64,000 nt of DNA from Shimia ponticola (GTDB taxonomy: Bacteria > Pseudomonadota > Alphaproteobacteria > Rhodobacterales > Rhodobacteraceae): assembly GCF_007995215.1 (NCBI RefSeq), contig NZ_VCDK01000003.1:62001-126000 (forward strand), read 5' to 3'. The notes beneath the pieces were generated by a model that made no database searches, had not been told where the DNA came from, and saw only the letters and a list, made by a program, of their open reading frames with translations. Positions 1 through 9,405 of the stretch are shown here, in pieces; the first letter of the stretch is position 1; each line of letters begins with the position of its first letter. Made by a program: the position numbers and the translations under genes.

Positions 1-390
1 GTTGTAGGGATCAAGCGCGATGTCGGTCATCACCGCGATGTCGGGGACTGCATTCTTGATCTCACGAATGGCACGGTTCGATAGGTTGTCCGGGTTCCAT
101 GCCTCGGCGCAGTCTTCTGTTTTCAGGGCAGGGTCCGTGTAAGGAAAAATACAGATCGCAGGGATGCCGAGACTGCGCGCTTCGCGCGCCGCGTCGGCGA
201 CGCGATCAACCGTCCTACGCACGACGCCGGGCATGGAGGGCACAGGCGTTTCGTCATCGGTGCCGTCCATGACAAAGATGGGCCAGATAAAGTCCGCTGG
301 CGTGAGCACATTCTCAGACACCATGGCCCGCAAAGCCTTTGACGAGCGCAAGCGACGGGGGCGGGCAAAGGGGAAAGGGGCGTAGGTCAT
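1..390 (-). CDS. hemB: Porphobilinogen synthase (delta-aminolevulinic acid dehydratase), 5' part
   Basis: HemB condenses two 5-aminolevulinate molecules to porphobilinogen, the second common step of tetrapyrrole synthesis (heme, and bacteriochlorophyll or cobalamin where made). Only the first 130 codons are present; the gene runs off the left edge, so the active-site lysines and most of the TIM barrel are not visible. The visible part begins MTYAPFPFARPRRLR and contains the family signatures LTPADFIWPIFVMDG, PVPSMPGV, ICIFPYTD and VMTDIALDPYN. The start is the ATG at 390, which matches the family N-terminus. The gene diverges from the membrane-protein gene at 531. Identification is by recognition of the conserved N-terminal domain. 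Confidence 0.95.
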   Translation of the reverse strand, partial: MTYAPFPFARPRRLRSSKALRAMVSENVLTPADFIWPIFVMDGTDDETPVPSMPGVVRRTVDRVADAAREARSLGIPAICIFPYTDPALKTEDCAEAWNPDNLSNRAIREIKNAVPDIAVMTDIALDPYN

Positions 391-530
391 GGATCGGCTT
401 CTTTCTAGTGTTGCCCTTGCCTGACATGTGAGGCGCGGTTTCTCAAGTCTTGGGTGGTCGCGGGCTTTCCTCTGCTGAGGTGTGCCGCTAGGGTCGCGCG
501 GCACAACAAACGATAACAGGCACCATTCGC

Positions 531-1052
531 GTGGATTTTTACACGACCATCTTTGAAGTGATCGACATGCGGTCCTTCTCGAACTTGTGGTATTGGATCG
601 CGCTGGCGGTGCTATGGTCTTCTGCTGCGCATTGGACGCTGGGCGTGCCCTACGACATGATCCAGCGCGCGCGGCGCAAAGGGGCCGAGGCTCAGCACGA
701 CCTCGAAGACATCACACGCATCAATGTGAAGCGTTTGCTGATGATCAGCTCGGTTGCTGGGCTCTTGATCCTTGGCTTTGCGATGTTTCTTTTGACGACG
801 TTGGGACTGCTCGCCTTCTATTACAGCGTCGAATTCGCTCAGGCGCTTTTCCTGATGGTTCTGCCCATGAGCCTTGTTGGGGCCTTGTCGGTCTCGGCGG
901 CGCAAAAGATAAATGAGCGCAACATTCAGGGACATGAGCTGATCCGCGTATTACTACGCCATCGGTTCTGGATTCAGGTGATCGGGGTGTTTGCGATCTT
1001 TTTCACCGCGCTGTGGGGAATGTATCAAAATCTCAGGTTGGGCGTGCTGTAA
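531..1052 (+). CDS. Small multipass inner-membrane protein
   Basis: A 173-residue protein with four hydrophobic stretches (about residues 18-36, 69-98, 104-124 and 147-165) and a charged, cytoplasm-like loop around residues 45-65 (MIQRARRKGAEAQ). I recall relatives in Rhodobacterales carried under the name 'component of SufBCD complex', but nothing in the sequence shows a role in Fe-S assembly and there is no suf gene nearby. The start used is GTG at 531; an in-frame ATG (residue 13, position 567) is an alternative that would keep all membrane segments. It lies 62 bp before mfd on the same strand. Function unknown. Confidence 0.8.
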   Translation: MDFYTTIFEVIDMRSFSNLWYWIALAVLWSSAAHWTLGVPYDMIQRARRKGAEAQHDLEDITRINVKRLLMISSVAGLLILGFAMFLLTTLGLLAFYYSVEFAQALFLMVLPMSLVGALSVSAAQKINERNIQGHELIRVLLRHRFWIQVIGVFAIFFTALWGMYQNLRLGVL

Positions 1053-1114
1053 TTGATGAACAATCGCGCCGAGAGTGTTGACAAGACCAGCGCGCAGCGT
1101 ACCTGACCGGTCCC

Positions 1115-4100
1115 ATGGCCCAGACGAACCCACAGCATCAGCATTTTACCTATTCAGGCGCGCCCGAAGGTTTTGACGCGCAACTGATCCTGCGCGAAGT
1201 CGCCGAGCGCGGTCCGGTGATGCATGTGGCGCGCGACGATAAGCGGCTCGATCAGATGCGATCTGCTTTGGCGTTCTTTGCGCCGGATATGCCTGTCGTG
1301 ACATTTCCCGGATGGGATTGCCTGCCCTATGACCGGGTTTCGCCGAACGCAGATATCTCGGCCACTCGGATGGCGACCTTGGCCGGCTTGGTCCACGGAA
1401 TGCCGTCACAGTTCATTTTGCTGACGACCCTGAACGCGGCGACGCAACACATCCCAGCGCGCGCTCTGCTGAAAGAGGCGGCGTTCTCTGCCAAGGTCGG
1501 TGGCCGCGTCGATGAAAAGGCCCTTCGCGCGTTTCTGGTCCGCATGGGATTTACACAGGCCCCCACAGTAATGGAGCCGGGCGACTATGCCATCCGGGGG
1601 GGGATCATCGACATTTATCCGCCCGGTGAAGGTGGGCCGGTGCGGCTCGACCTGTTTGGCGATGTGCTGGACGGGGCCCGGCGTTTTGATCCCGGCACGC
1701 AGCGCACGACCGAGAAACTGGATTTGGTTGAACTGGCCCCGGTGTCTGAGGTCATTCTGGATGAGGCCGCGATCACGAGGTTCCGTCAGAATTATCGGTT
1801 AGAATTCGGCGCCGCAGGCACGGATGACCCGCTTTATGAGGCGGTGAGTGCAGGGCGCAAGCATCAGGGTGTCGAGCACTGGTTGCCGTTTTTCCATGAC
1901 CACTTGGAAACACTGTTTGACTACATGCCAGACGCCACGATCAGTCTCGACGATCAGGTGACGCCCGCGCGCGTCGCTCGGTGGGAGTCGATTGCGGATC
2001 AATATGATGCTCGCAAAGAGGCCATGACCAATAAGGCGCGCATCGATACGGTGTACAAACCGGCTCCACCCGGTTTGCTTTATCTGGATGACGCCGCATG
2101 GGAGGCTGCAACCCAAGACCGCCGCGTCGTTCAATTCGCGCCTTTAGCCCAACCCACAGGTTTGGGTGTACTGGATATGGGTGGCAAGGTCGGCCGCAAC
2201 TTTGCGCCCGAAAGGCAATCCGAAAACCTCAGCCTTTTTGGGGCGTTGTCTTCCCATGTTAAGGCGCAGCTTGAAGCGCGACCTGTCGTGATCGCAAGCT
2301 ATTCCGATGGCGCACGGGAGCGTCTGTCCGGGTTGATCGAAGACGAAGGGATTGTTGAGGCGATCCCGATTTCCGACGCCAAAGGCCTTCGAGGCAAGGG
2401 TGTATACCTGACCGTCTGGCCGTTGGAGAGCGGATTTGAAACCCCCGAACTGACGGTGATTTCTGAACAAGATGTCCTTGGAGACCGCCTGATCCGCGCG
2501 CCGAAGAAGAAACGGCGTGCCGAGAACTTCCTCACCGAGACGCAAAGTCTGTCGCCCGGTGATCTGGTCGTGCATGTCGATCACGGCGTTGGCCGCTACA
2601 AGGGCATGGAGATCGTGACTGCAGCCGGTGCGGCACATGAATGCCTGCTCTTGGAATACGCCGAAAACGCCAAGCTTTACATGCCGGTCGAGAACATCGA
2701 ACTGCTAAGCAAGTTTGGCCATGACGAAGGCCTGCTGGACAAGCTGGGAGGTGGCGCTTGGCAGGCCAAGAAAGCCAAGCTTAAAGAGCGCATTCGCGAG
2801 ATGGCTGAGCGGCTGATCCGTATTGCCGCAGAACGCGCCCTGCGACGAGCGCCCATTCTGGAACCGCCGCCGGGCATGTGGGACGCGTTTTCCGCGCGGT
2901 TCCCGTATCAGGAGACAGACGACCAGTTGTCCGCCATCGAGGCGACGATGGAGGACATGACCAGCGGTCAGCCAATGGACCGGCTGATTTGCGGCGATGT
3001 GGGCTTTGGCAAAACCGAGGTCGCGATGCGCGCGGCCTTTGTCGCCGCCATGTCAGGCGTGCAGGTCGCTGTGATTGCTCCGACGACCTTGTTGGCCCGA
3101 CAGCACGCGCAGAGCTTCATTGAGAGGTTCCGGGGCTTTCCGATTGAGGTACGCGCACTGTCGCGGTTCGTGGGCACCAAAGAGGCCGCGAAGACACGCG
3201 AAGGGTTGGCGCGCGGGACGGTTGATATCGTCGTGGGCACCCATGCCGTGTTGGCGAAACAAGTGCGGTTCCAAAACCTTGGCTTGCTTGTGATCGACGA
3301 GGAACAGCGGTTTGGCGTGCAGCATAAGGAACGACTAAAGCAAATGCGCAGTGACATTCACGTCCTGACGCTGACGGCGACGCCGATCCCACGGACCCTG
3401 CAGCTGAGCCTGTCGGGCGTGCGCGATCTGTCGATCATCGGGACCCCGCCGGTCGACCGGTTGGCGATCCGGACCTATGTGAGCGAGTTTGATACCGTCA
3501 CCATTCGTGAGGCTTTGTTGCGCGAACATTATCGCGGCGGGCAATCGTTCTTTGTCGTGCCGCGCATTTCCGATCTGCCGGAAATCGAAGACTGGCTGCG
3601 CGAACAGGTGCCGGAGGTCAGCTTTGTCGTGGCCCACGGTCAGTTGGCGGCAGGTGATCTGGATGACCGCATGAACGCCTTTTATGACGGCAAGTTCGAC
3701 GTGTTGCTGGCAACGACCATTGTGGAGTCGGGGCTGGATATTCCGACGGCGAACACGATGGTTGTGCACCGGGCGGACATGTTCGGATTATCGCAATTGT
3801 ATCAGATCAGGGGCCGTGTGGGTCGGTCTAAGACCCGCGCATATGCGTATTTGACTACCAAGCCCCGCATGAAACTAACGCCTGCAGCTGAAAAGAGGCT
3901 GCGCGTGCTTGGGTCGCTGGACAGTCTTGGGGCAGGGTTCACACTCGCCAGCCAAGACCTTGATATTCGCGGGGCAGGGAACCTGCTGGGCGAAGAACAA
4001 TCCGGCCAGATGCGAGATGTGGGTTACGAGTTGTACCAGCAGATGCTGGAGGACGCGATTGCCAAGATCCGGTCCGGCGAGGCCGAAGGCATACAGGATG

Positions 4101-4585
4101 ACAATGACGGGCAATGGGCACCGCAGATCAATCTGGGTGTGCCGGTCCTTATCCCGGAAGAATACGTGCCTGATCTGGACGTGCGTCTGGGCCTGTATCG
4201 TCGCCTTTCGGGGCTGACGACAAAGGTGGAGCTTGAAGGCTTTGCGGCCGAGTTGATCGACCGGTTCGGCCCTGTGCCGCGCGAGGTGAACACCCTACTG
4301 CTCGTCGTGCGCATCAAGGCGATGTGCAAGCGCGCCGGGATTGCCAAACTGGATGGCGGGCCCAAGGGGGCAACGATCCAGTTCCACAACGACAAGTTTG
4401 CCTCCCCAGAGGGTTTGGTCGAGTTCATTCAGGACCAGCGCGGGCTGGCCAAGGTCAAGGATAACAAGATCGTCGTGCGGCGCGACTGGAAATCCGACGC
4501 AGACAAGATCAAGGGCGCCTTTGCGATTGCGCGTGATTTGGCAGAGAAGGTGAAAGCGGCGAAGAAGAAGGCGAAAGCCAGCTAG
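1115..4585 (+). CDS. mfd: Transcription-repair coupling factor Mfd
   Basis: Mfd is an ATP-driven DNA translocase that removes RNA polymerase stalled at lesions and recruits UvrA for nucleotide excision repair. The 1156-residue length is normal for the family. An N-terminal UvrB-like region ([14 protein letters not shown], about residues 65-90) is followed by a CarD-like RNA polymerase interaction domain near residue 480 ([19 protein letters not shown]). The helicase motor has Walker [13 protein letters not shown] (about 624), DEEQ (about 728) and the [10 protein letters not shown] motif. The C-terminal TRCF domain follows (about 1000 onward). The stop overlaps the stop of the convergent MFS gene by three bases. 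Confidence 0.98.
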   Translation: MAQTNPQHQHFTYSGAPEGFDAQLILREVAERGPVMHVARDDKRLDQMRSALAFFAPDMPVVTFPGWDCLPYDRVSPNADISATRMATLAGLVHGMPSQFILLTTLNAATQHIPARALLKEAAFSAKVGGRVDEKALRAFLVRMGFTQAPTVMEPGDYAIRGGIIDIYPPGEGGPVRLDLFGDVLDGARRFDPGTQRTTEKLDLVELAPVSEVILDEAAITRFRQNYRLEFGAAGTDDPLYEAVSAGRKHQGVEHWLPFFHDHLETLFDYMPDATISLDDQVTPARVARWESIADQYDARKEAMTNKARIDTVYKPAPPGLLYLDDAAWEAATQDRRVVQFAPLAQPTGLGVLDMGGKVGRNFAPERQSENLSLFGALSSHVKAQLEARPVVIASYSDGARERLSGLIEDEGIVEAIPISDAKGLRGKGVYLTVWPLESGFETPELTVISEQDVLGDRLIRAPKKKRRAENFLTETQSLSPGDLVVHVDHGVGRYKGMEIVTAAGAAHECLLLEYAENAKLYMPVENIELLSKFGHDEGLLDKLGGGAWQAKKAKLKERIREMAERLIRIAAERALRRAPILEPPPGMWDAFSARFPYQETDDQLSAIEATMEDMTSGQPMDRLICGDVGFGKTEVAMRAAFVAAMSGVQVAVIAPTTLLARQHAQSFIERFRGFPIEVRALSRFVGTKEAAKTREGLARGTVDIVVGTHAVLAKQVRFQNLGLLVIDEEQRFGVQHKERLKQMRSDIHVLTLTATPIPRTLQLSLSGVRDLSIIGTPPVDRLAIRTYVSEFDTVTIREALLREHYRGGQSFFVVPRISDLPEIEDWLREQVPEVSFVVAHGQLAAGDLDDRMNAFYDGKFDVLLATTIVESGLDIPTANTMVVHRADMFGLSQLYQIRGRVGRSKTRAYAYLTTKPRMKLTPAAEKRLRVLGSLDSLGAGFTLASQDLDIRGAGNLLGEEQSGQMRDVGYELYQQMLEDAIAKIRSGEAEGIQDDNDGQWAPQINLGVPVLIPEEYVPDLDVRLGLYRRLSGLTTKVELEGFAAELIDRFGPVPREVNTLLLVVRIKAMCKRAGIAKLDGGPKGATIQFHNDKFASPEGLVEFIQDQRGLAKVKDNKIVVRRDWKSDADKIKGAFAIARDLAEKVKAAKKKAKAS

Positions 4586-5802
4586 GCCTCGTCATGCTCC
4601 AACCGGAGCGCGCAGAGCAGCCCCAGAGCGTAACAGACGGAGAGACCCATCATCGTTGGAAACACCGTTCCGTTGAACGCGGCGGCGATGGCGATGCCCA
4701 TCACAGCGGCAACGAGCGTTGCTGTGGCCGTGACGACAGACGCGGTGGTACCTGCGATGGCCCCCATCGGCTGCATGGCGAGCGCGGTTGAGTTGCCTAT
4801 GACAAATCCGAGCAGGGCGAAACCTGAGGTCTTAAAGATCATGTAGACCCAGACGGCGAGGAGACCTGTCGGCGCAAAGACGGCAAAGAACAGGAGAACG
4901 GCCGCCGTCACGGCCAAGGTCGCTGCCATGGCAATCCGCATCAGGCGGACCATGCCGAGACGTTCGACGATGCGGGCGTTAATAAACGATGTGATGCCCC
5001 CAAGAAGCGAGGCCAAACCCATCGCGTAGGGAAACCAAGCATCTAGGTCAAAGATCTTGGCAAAGATCAGCGGCGTCGCAGTCAGAAGCGAGATCAGCCC
5101 CGCGAATGTGAAGGTCTGCACGCCAATGGACATGCGCACCTGCGGGTGCCGCAGTATGGTGGCCACGCTGGCTGCAAAGGTCGCGATGCGCAGGGGTTTG
5201 CGGCGGTCAGGCGGCAGCGTTTCAGGTTGCTGAAGTCCAAACCAAACGGCTGCAATGGCTGCGAAGATCACAAAGGTGAAAAAGATCGCCCGCCAGCCAA
5301 AGGCCTGCGCAACAAACTCACCAAGGAGCGGTGCGATGCCGGGCACGAGCGTGAAGATCATCATCACCAAGGATTGCGTCGCGGCCATCTGACGTCCAAC
5401 GAAACGGTCGCGGATCACGGCCAGAACCGTGACACGCGGCGCGGCAGCGCCGAGGCCCTGAAGAATGCGGCCCGCACACATCATCTCAAGGCTTGTCGAA
5501 AGCCAGCAAACGCCAGCACCCAAAGCGTAGATGGCAAGACCCGCGAACAGGACTGGTCTGCGGCCGAAGGCGTCTGACAATGGCCCGACGAAAACGGTGC
5601 CAATCCCGAGGCCAACAAAGAACAAGCCGACGATCAGCTGAACGTTCTCGGGTTGGTCTGGCGATATTTCCGACCCGATTTCGGGCAAAGACGCCAGCAT
5701 CATGTCGATGCCAAAGGCAACGGCGGACGTCATGAACGCCATAAGCGCGATGAACCGCGCTGATGCCCTCAGAGGTGGTGAGACTGCGCTAGTCGTCGTC
5801 AC
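4582..5802 (-). CDS. MFS multidrug-type transporter, Bcr/CflA-like
   Basis: A 406-residue major-facilitator protein, probably a 12-helix proton-driven drug or metabolite exporter of the inner membrane. The loop 2-3 motif A is clear (GPLSDAFGRRPVLFAG), and motif C-like glycine-rich stretches follow (GRILQGLGAAAPRVTVLAVI), as in the Bcr/CflA (DHA1) group. Its start at 5802 lies inside the end of the FrnE gene (14 bp overlap), so the two are probably cotranscribed and coupled. The 3' end overlaps mfd tail to tail, with no room for a dedicated terminator. Substrate cannot be read from sequence. Confidence 0.88.
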   Translation of the reverse strand: MTTTSAVSPPLRASARFIALMAFMTSAVAFGIDMMLASLPEIGSEISPDQPENVQLIVGLFFVGLGIGTVFVGPLSDAFGRRPVLFAGLAIYALGAGVCWLSTSLEMMCAGRILQGLGAAAPRVTVLAVIRDRFVGRQMAATQSLVMMIFTLVPGIAPLLGEFVAQAFGWRAIFFTFVIFAAIAAVWFGLQQPETLPPDRRKPLRIATFAASVATILRHPQVRMSIGVQTFTFAGLISLLTATPLIFAKIFDLDAWFPYAMGLASLLGGITSFINARIVERLGMVRLMRIAMAATLAVTAAVLLFFAVFAPTGLLAVWVYMIFKTSGFALLGFVIGNSTALAMQPMGAIAGTTASVVTATATLVAAVMGIAIAAAFNGTVFPTMMGLSVCYALGLLCALRLEHDEA

Positions 5803-6433
5803 CCAGCTTTTCCATGATCTCTTCGATGACCGCCAGCCATGTTTCAGGCGGCTGCGCGCCGGGGACGGCGTGTTGGTTCATTACTATAAAGGTCGGGACG
5901 GAGTTCACGCCCATCTCACGGCTATGCGCGTCACGGTCGCGGACCATTTGTACATCTTCGTCCGTGGCCAGAAGCTTGCGCACAATGGCGGCGTCCAGAC
6001 CTGCGCTGTCGGCAAGGTCAGCCAGCGTGTCGGTGTCGCCGATGTCGCGACCTTCGACGAAGTACGCTTTGAACAATGCATCGACCACGGGACCTTGCCG
6101 CGCATCGATCCCGGCCCAGTGGATCAGGCGGTGGGCATTGATCGTATTGGGCGTGCGTTTGATTGCGCCCAGGTCGGCCGCCAGATTGATCTCTTCAAAG
6201 TGGCGCTGAATGCCGCCATAGACTTTGATTGCCCCTTCTTTTCCGCCGAATTTGCGTTCCAAATATTCGCGGCGGTCCATGCCCTCAGGTGGCATGTCAG
6301 GATTCAGTTGAAACGGGTGCCATTCGATTTCAAACGGGTGATCCGGCACCTGCTGAAGCGCGCGGTCGAGCTGGGTTTTGCCGATGTAGCACCACGGGCA
6401 GATCGGGTCGGAGAGGATGTCGAGCTTGATCAT
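5789..6433 (-). CDS. DsbA-family 2-hydroxychromene-2-carboxylate/FrnE-like oxidoreductase
   Basis: A 214-residue thioredoxin-fold protein of the FrnE type, a cytoplasmic DsbA relative. The active-site motif is CPWC (Cys12, Cys15) in ILSDPICPWCYIGK, right after the first beta strand, and there is no signal peptide. The C-terminal half has the cis-proline region GVNSVPTFIVMNQ and the helical insert typical of the family. FrnE relatives act in redox handling of polyketide precursors or stress response; the physiological substrate is unknown. It is the first gene of a two-gene unit with the overlapping MFS transporter. Confidence 0.9.
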   Translation of the reverse strand: MIKLDILSDPICPWCYIGKTQLDRALQQVPDHPFEIEWHPFQLNPDMPPEGMDRREYLERKFGGKEGAIKVYGGIQRHFEEINLAADLGAIKRTPNTINAHRLIHWAGIDARQGPVVDALFKAYFVEGRDIGDTDTLADLADSAGLDAAIVRKLLATDEDVQMVRDRDAHSREMGVNSVPTFIVMNQHAVPGAQPPETWLAVIEEIMEKLGDDD

Positions 6434-6474
6434 GTGTGCGCCTTAGACCGGATTGGGGGTGAGGTCGAACGGAT

Positions 6475-7959
6475 TTAGTCTTTGGGCAGGCGGTCTGCGA
6501 TGGACGCGGCCAGTGCGCGGCGGGACAGTTTGCCGTTCGGGCCGGTCGGGAAGGCATCCATGTGCACGTAGAGGCGGGGCTGTTTGTAACGGGCGAGGCG
6601 TTCGGTTGCGACGGCCTGAAGTGCGGCGTCGTCGATTGTCGTTGCGGCTGTGTAGGCCGCGGCAATGACTGTTGTTCCTGCTTTCACTTCCACCTCGCAG
6701 ACGGCGATTGTGTCAAGGCCGGGGATGTCCGACAGAGCTGCCTCGACCTCAAGCGGTGAGACGCGGAAGCCGCCAGCGTTCATAAGGTCGCTGTCGCGGC
6801 CAAGGTAGCGGATCCGGCCATCATCGTCCTGCGTGGCCAGGTCCGCGGTTTTGAACCAGTCACCGGTGAGCGGGAGGTCGTAGCCGTCGTCGGAAACATA
6901 GCCCAGCATCAGGCCGGGATCGTCGTGGGAGACGGCGATATTGCCCTCAGCGTTCCGGGTTGGGTGGCCGTCTGCGTCAAGGACTGCGACTTTGCGGCCC
7001 GGTTGCGGGGTCAGGCTAGGCGCGCCTGCGGGGCTGGCGGACAGGAAGGTTGAGCATTCGGTCATGCCGTAGGCGTCGTACATTCCGGTGCCTGTGGCGT
7101 CGGTCCATGCGGACCGAAGGCTGTCCTGCAGGTGTTCGCCAGCGCAGAGCGCGTGCCGGAGTTTGGGCAGGTTCAGCCGTTCAGGCGTTTTCAGCAGGCG
7201 GCGAAAAACGCCCGGCGCGCCAGCAAACAGCGTTGCGTCGTGGCGGGCGAGGAGAAGCGGCAGCATGTCAATGTTGGTGTCACGATCGGGGATCAGTGCA
7301 GTGGCTCCGATGGCCCAAGGGTCCATCAGGCCCGTGCCAAGAGTGAATGTCCAGTTGAACGCGCCTGCGTGCAACAGGCGGTCGTTCGGGGTCAGTCCGT
7401 ACCATCCATCCCACATCATGCGCCGCGCCCAGATCGCGCGGTGGGCATGGGCCACCGCACGCGGCGTGCCGCCTGTGCCTGAGGTGAAAATGATGTAAGC
7501 AAGCCGGTTCGGGTCACCCATGTCGAAGGGGACAGGAGGCGTGTCCTGCATCGCCAGAAGGTCAGCCTCGCTGATGGTTTTACCCGCATTTTCGGGTAGG
7601 GCGACACCGGGCGCGGCCACGGTGCCAGCGATGCCCAAAGGTGGGACCATCTTGTTCAGTTCGAACTGTGTCAGCTGTGCCGATGTTGGGATCGGGACAA
7701 TGCCGACCGCGATTGCGCCGAGATATGCGAGGGGAAAGGAAACAGAGTTTTCCAACCGGATGAGCAAGCGATCACCGGGCGCAAAGCCTGCCTGCAGCAA
7801 CCCTGCGCCGACACCGCGGACGGTAGAGGCCAGCCGGGCATAGCTCCACCGTTCCGCGCGCGATGGACCTAGTATGGCCAAGGCCACTTTGTCGGGGTTA
7901 GCGTCGGCTTGTGCCAATACATAGGCGGACAGGTTAAAGGGGCTTGGGACGGCTTCCAT
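6475..7959 (-). CDS. Class I adenylate-forming enzyme (AMP-dependent acyl-CoA ligase family)
   Basis: A 494-residue AMP-binding enzyme. It should activate a carboxylate as an acyl-adenylate and transfer it to CoA or a related thiol. The P-loop-like motif A3 is IIFTSGTGGTPRAV, followed by the A5 motif MYDAYGMTE, A7 TGDWFKTADLA, A8 DSDLMNAGGFRVSPLEVE and the A10 catalytic lysine in PTGPNGKLSRRAL. I place the start at the ATG at 7959 (MEAVPSPFNLSAYVL), because the longer upstream frame has no family similarity and overlaps the regulator's promoter. The gene diverges from the XRE/cupin regulator at 8027 with only 67 bp between them, so that protein may control it. The arrangement resembles benzoate-CoA-ligase-like loci, but the acid cannot be assigned. 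Confidence 0.88.
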   Translation of the reverse strand: MEAVPSPFNLSAYVLAQADANPDKVALAILGPSRAERWSYARLASTVRGVGAGLLQAGFAPGDRLLIRLENSVSFPLAYLGAIAVGIVPIPTSAQLTQFELNKMVPPLGIAGTVAAPGVALPENAGKTISEADLLAMQDTPPVPFDMGDPNRLAYIIFTSGTGGTPRAVAHAHRAIWARRMMWDGWYGLTPNDRLLHAGAFNWTFTLGTGLMDPWAIGATALIPDRDTNIDMLPLLLARHDATLFAGAPGVFRRLLKTPERLNLPKLRHALCAGEHLQDSLRSAWTDATGTGMYDAYGMTECSTFLSASPAGAPSLTPQPGRKVAVLDADGHPTRNAEGNIAVSHDDPGLMLGYVSDDGYDLPLTGDWFKTADLATQDDDGRIRYLGRDSDLMNAGGFRVSPLEVEAALSDIPGLDTIAVCEVEVKAGTTVIAAAYTAATTIDDAALQAVATERLARYKQPRLYVHMDAFPTGPNGKLSRRALAASIADRLPKD

Positions 7960-8026
7960 AAATCGTGGGGTATGCGGGCCAAGCGGACGTTGCAAGCCTG
8001 TGAAACCGCAGGGTATAGTCGCGGCC

Positions 8027-8653
8027 ATGCCAAATGACAGCAATCTCACCGATCTCATTCAAATCTCGCGCGAAAACGGCGAGACTGAGCCAGCGCAACC
8101 GCTGGATCTGGGCCAGCGCGTGCGCGATCTGCGCAAGGCAAGGAACTGGACCTTGGAACAGGCGGCTCAGCAGGCCGGTCTGGCCCGTTCGACGCTGTCC
8201 AAGATCGAGAACGGTCAGATGTCGCCAACCTATGACGCGCTGAAAAAGCTGGCTGTCGGGTTGGAGATATCGGTGCCGCAATTGTTCACTCAGCCGTCAA
8301 AAGGGCAGGTGAATGGGCGTATGGCCGTCACAGTCAACGGCGAAGGCCAACACCACGCCACGGCAACCTATGAACATGAAATCCTAGGGGCAACGCTGAC
8401 GAAAAAGCAGATGCTGCCTTATAAAACCCGCGTCCGGGCACGGAATATGGATGAGTTCGGCGGGTGGGTGCGCCACGACGGCGAAGAGTTCCTGTTGGTG
8501 CTGACCGGCGTCATCAAGCTTTATACCGAGTTCTACGAACCGGTTGAAATGCGCCGGGGTGATAGCGCTTATTACGACGCCAGCATGGGCCACAATGTCA
8601 TTTCAGTTAGCCCAGAGGACGCGACGATCCTTTGGGTCACTGCTGTGAGCTAA
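8027..8653 (+). CDS. XRE-family regulator with C-terminal cupin domain
   Basis: A 208-residue DNA-binding regulator. The N-terminal HTH_3 domain covers about residues 28-85 (LGQRVRDLRKARNWTLEQAA, STLSKIENGQMSPTYDALKKLA). The C-terminal cupin barrel contains GEEFLLVLTGVIKLY and ends near TILWVTAVS. Proteins of this build (PuuR/HipB-cupin type) usually sense a small molecule and control a neighbouring catabolic gene; the divergent AMP-ligase is the obvious candidate target. I chose the ATG at 8027; a GTG at 8000 would add nine residues. The 3' end overlaps the aquaporin gene by 17 bp, tail to tail. Confidence 0.92.
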   Translation: MPNDSNLTDLIQISRENGETEPAQPLDLGQRVRDLRKARNWTLEQAAQQAGLARSTLSKIENGQMSPTYDALKKLAVGLEISVPQLFTQPSKGQVNGRMAVTVNGEGQHHATATYEHEILGATLTKKQMLPYKTRVRARNMDEFGGWVRHDGEEFLLVLTGVIKLYTEFYEPVEMRRGDSAYYDASMGHNVISVSPEDATILWVTAVS

Positions 8654-9296
8654 GAGGCGCAAAGAGCCGAGTAAGCAGCGGTGTTGCAATAACTGTTGCG
8701 ATGATCTGTGCGGCAATGAAGCCCATGACATGCGCTGGATTGATCCCGGCAAACGTGTCCGAAAACGCCCGCGCAATTGTCACGGCGGGATTGGCAAAGC
8801 TGGTCGACGACGTGAACCAATACGCGCCAGTGATGTAAAATGCGACAAGTGCCGGCACCGCTTCGGCGCGCGAGCGAAGCCCTCCGAAGATCACGAAGAG
8901 AAGACCGAAGGTCGCGATGACCTCGGAACTCCAAAGGTTCAGGCCCGATCGGTTCGTTGTGGATAGTTGGAATATTGGCTGATCAAACATCAGATGACAG
9001 GCCCACACCCCGAGGATCCCGCCAAGAATTTGCATCCCCACATAGGCTGCCGCCGGACGGTTTGTGATTTCCTTCCGTAGCCAGAACGCCAAAGTGACAG
9101 CCGGGTTGAAATGCGCGCCAGAGAGCGGCCCGAGAACCGTGATGATCACGTAAAGCATGGCCCCGGTAGCCAGCGCATTGGCGAGCAACGCGACACCAAT
9201 ATCATCCGTCAGTGTCTCGGCCATGATACCGGATCCGACGACCCCAATCAAAAGCAGCGCAGTGCCAAGAAGCTCAGCAATCAGGGTTCGTGTCAT
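8637..9296 (-). CDS. MIP-family aquaporin / glycerol-facilitator-like channel
   Basis: A 219-residue channel protein of the major intrinsic protein family with six membrane helices and both half-helix NPA boxes: HFNPAVTLAF in the first half and FANPAVTIAR in the second. The arginine after NPA2, which forms the selectivity filter, is present. The narrow-filter partners are not obvious, so transport of water, metalloids or another small solute is open. Short relatives of this type are often found in arsenic operons, but no ars gene is near. The gene stands alone and converges on the XRE regulator. Confidence 0.9.
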   Translation of the reverse strand: MTRTLIAELLGTALLLIGVVGSGIMAETLTDDIGVALLANALATGAMLYVIITVLGPLSGAHFNPAVTLAFWLRKEITNRPAAAYVGMQILGGILGVWACHLMFDQPIFQLSTTNRSGLNLWSSEVIATFGLLFVIFGGLRSRAEAVPALVAFYITGAYWFTSSTSFANPAVTIARAFSDTFAGINPAHVMGFIAAQIIATVIATPLLTRLFAPLSSQQ

Positions 9297-9405
9297 CGCA
9301 ATCCATGTTCCATCTTAGCGCGCATGGCGCGGCCCGGCCTCGTTGCTAACCGGGTCCTTTAGCAGTCGCTATCAAATGAAGCAGACGGATAACAGTTTTG
9401 CGACG

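Noticed and set aside
5702-6478. 258-codon open frame on the plus strand
   Set aside because: Antisense to the FrnE-type gene with its intact CPWC motif.
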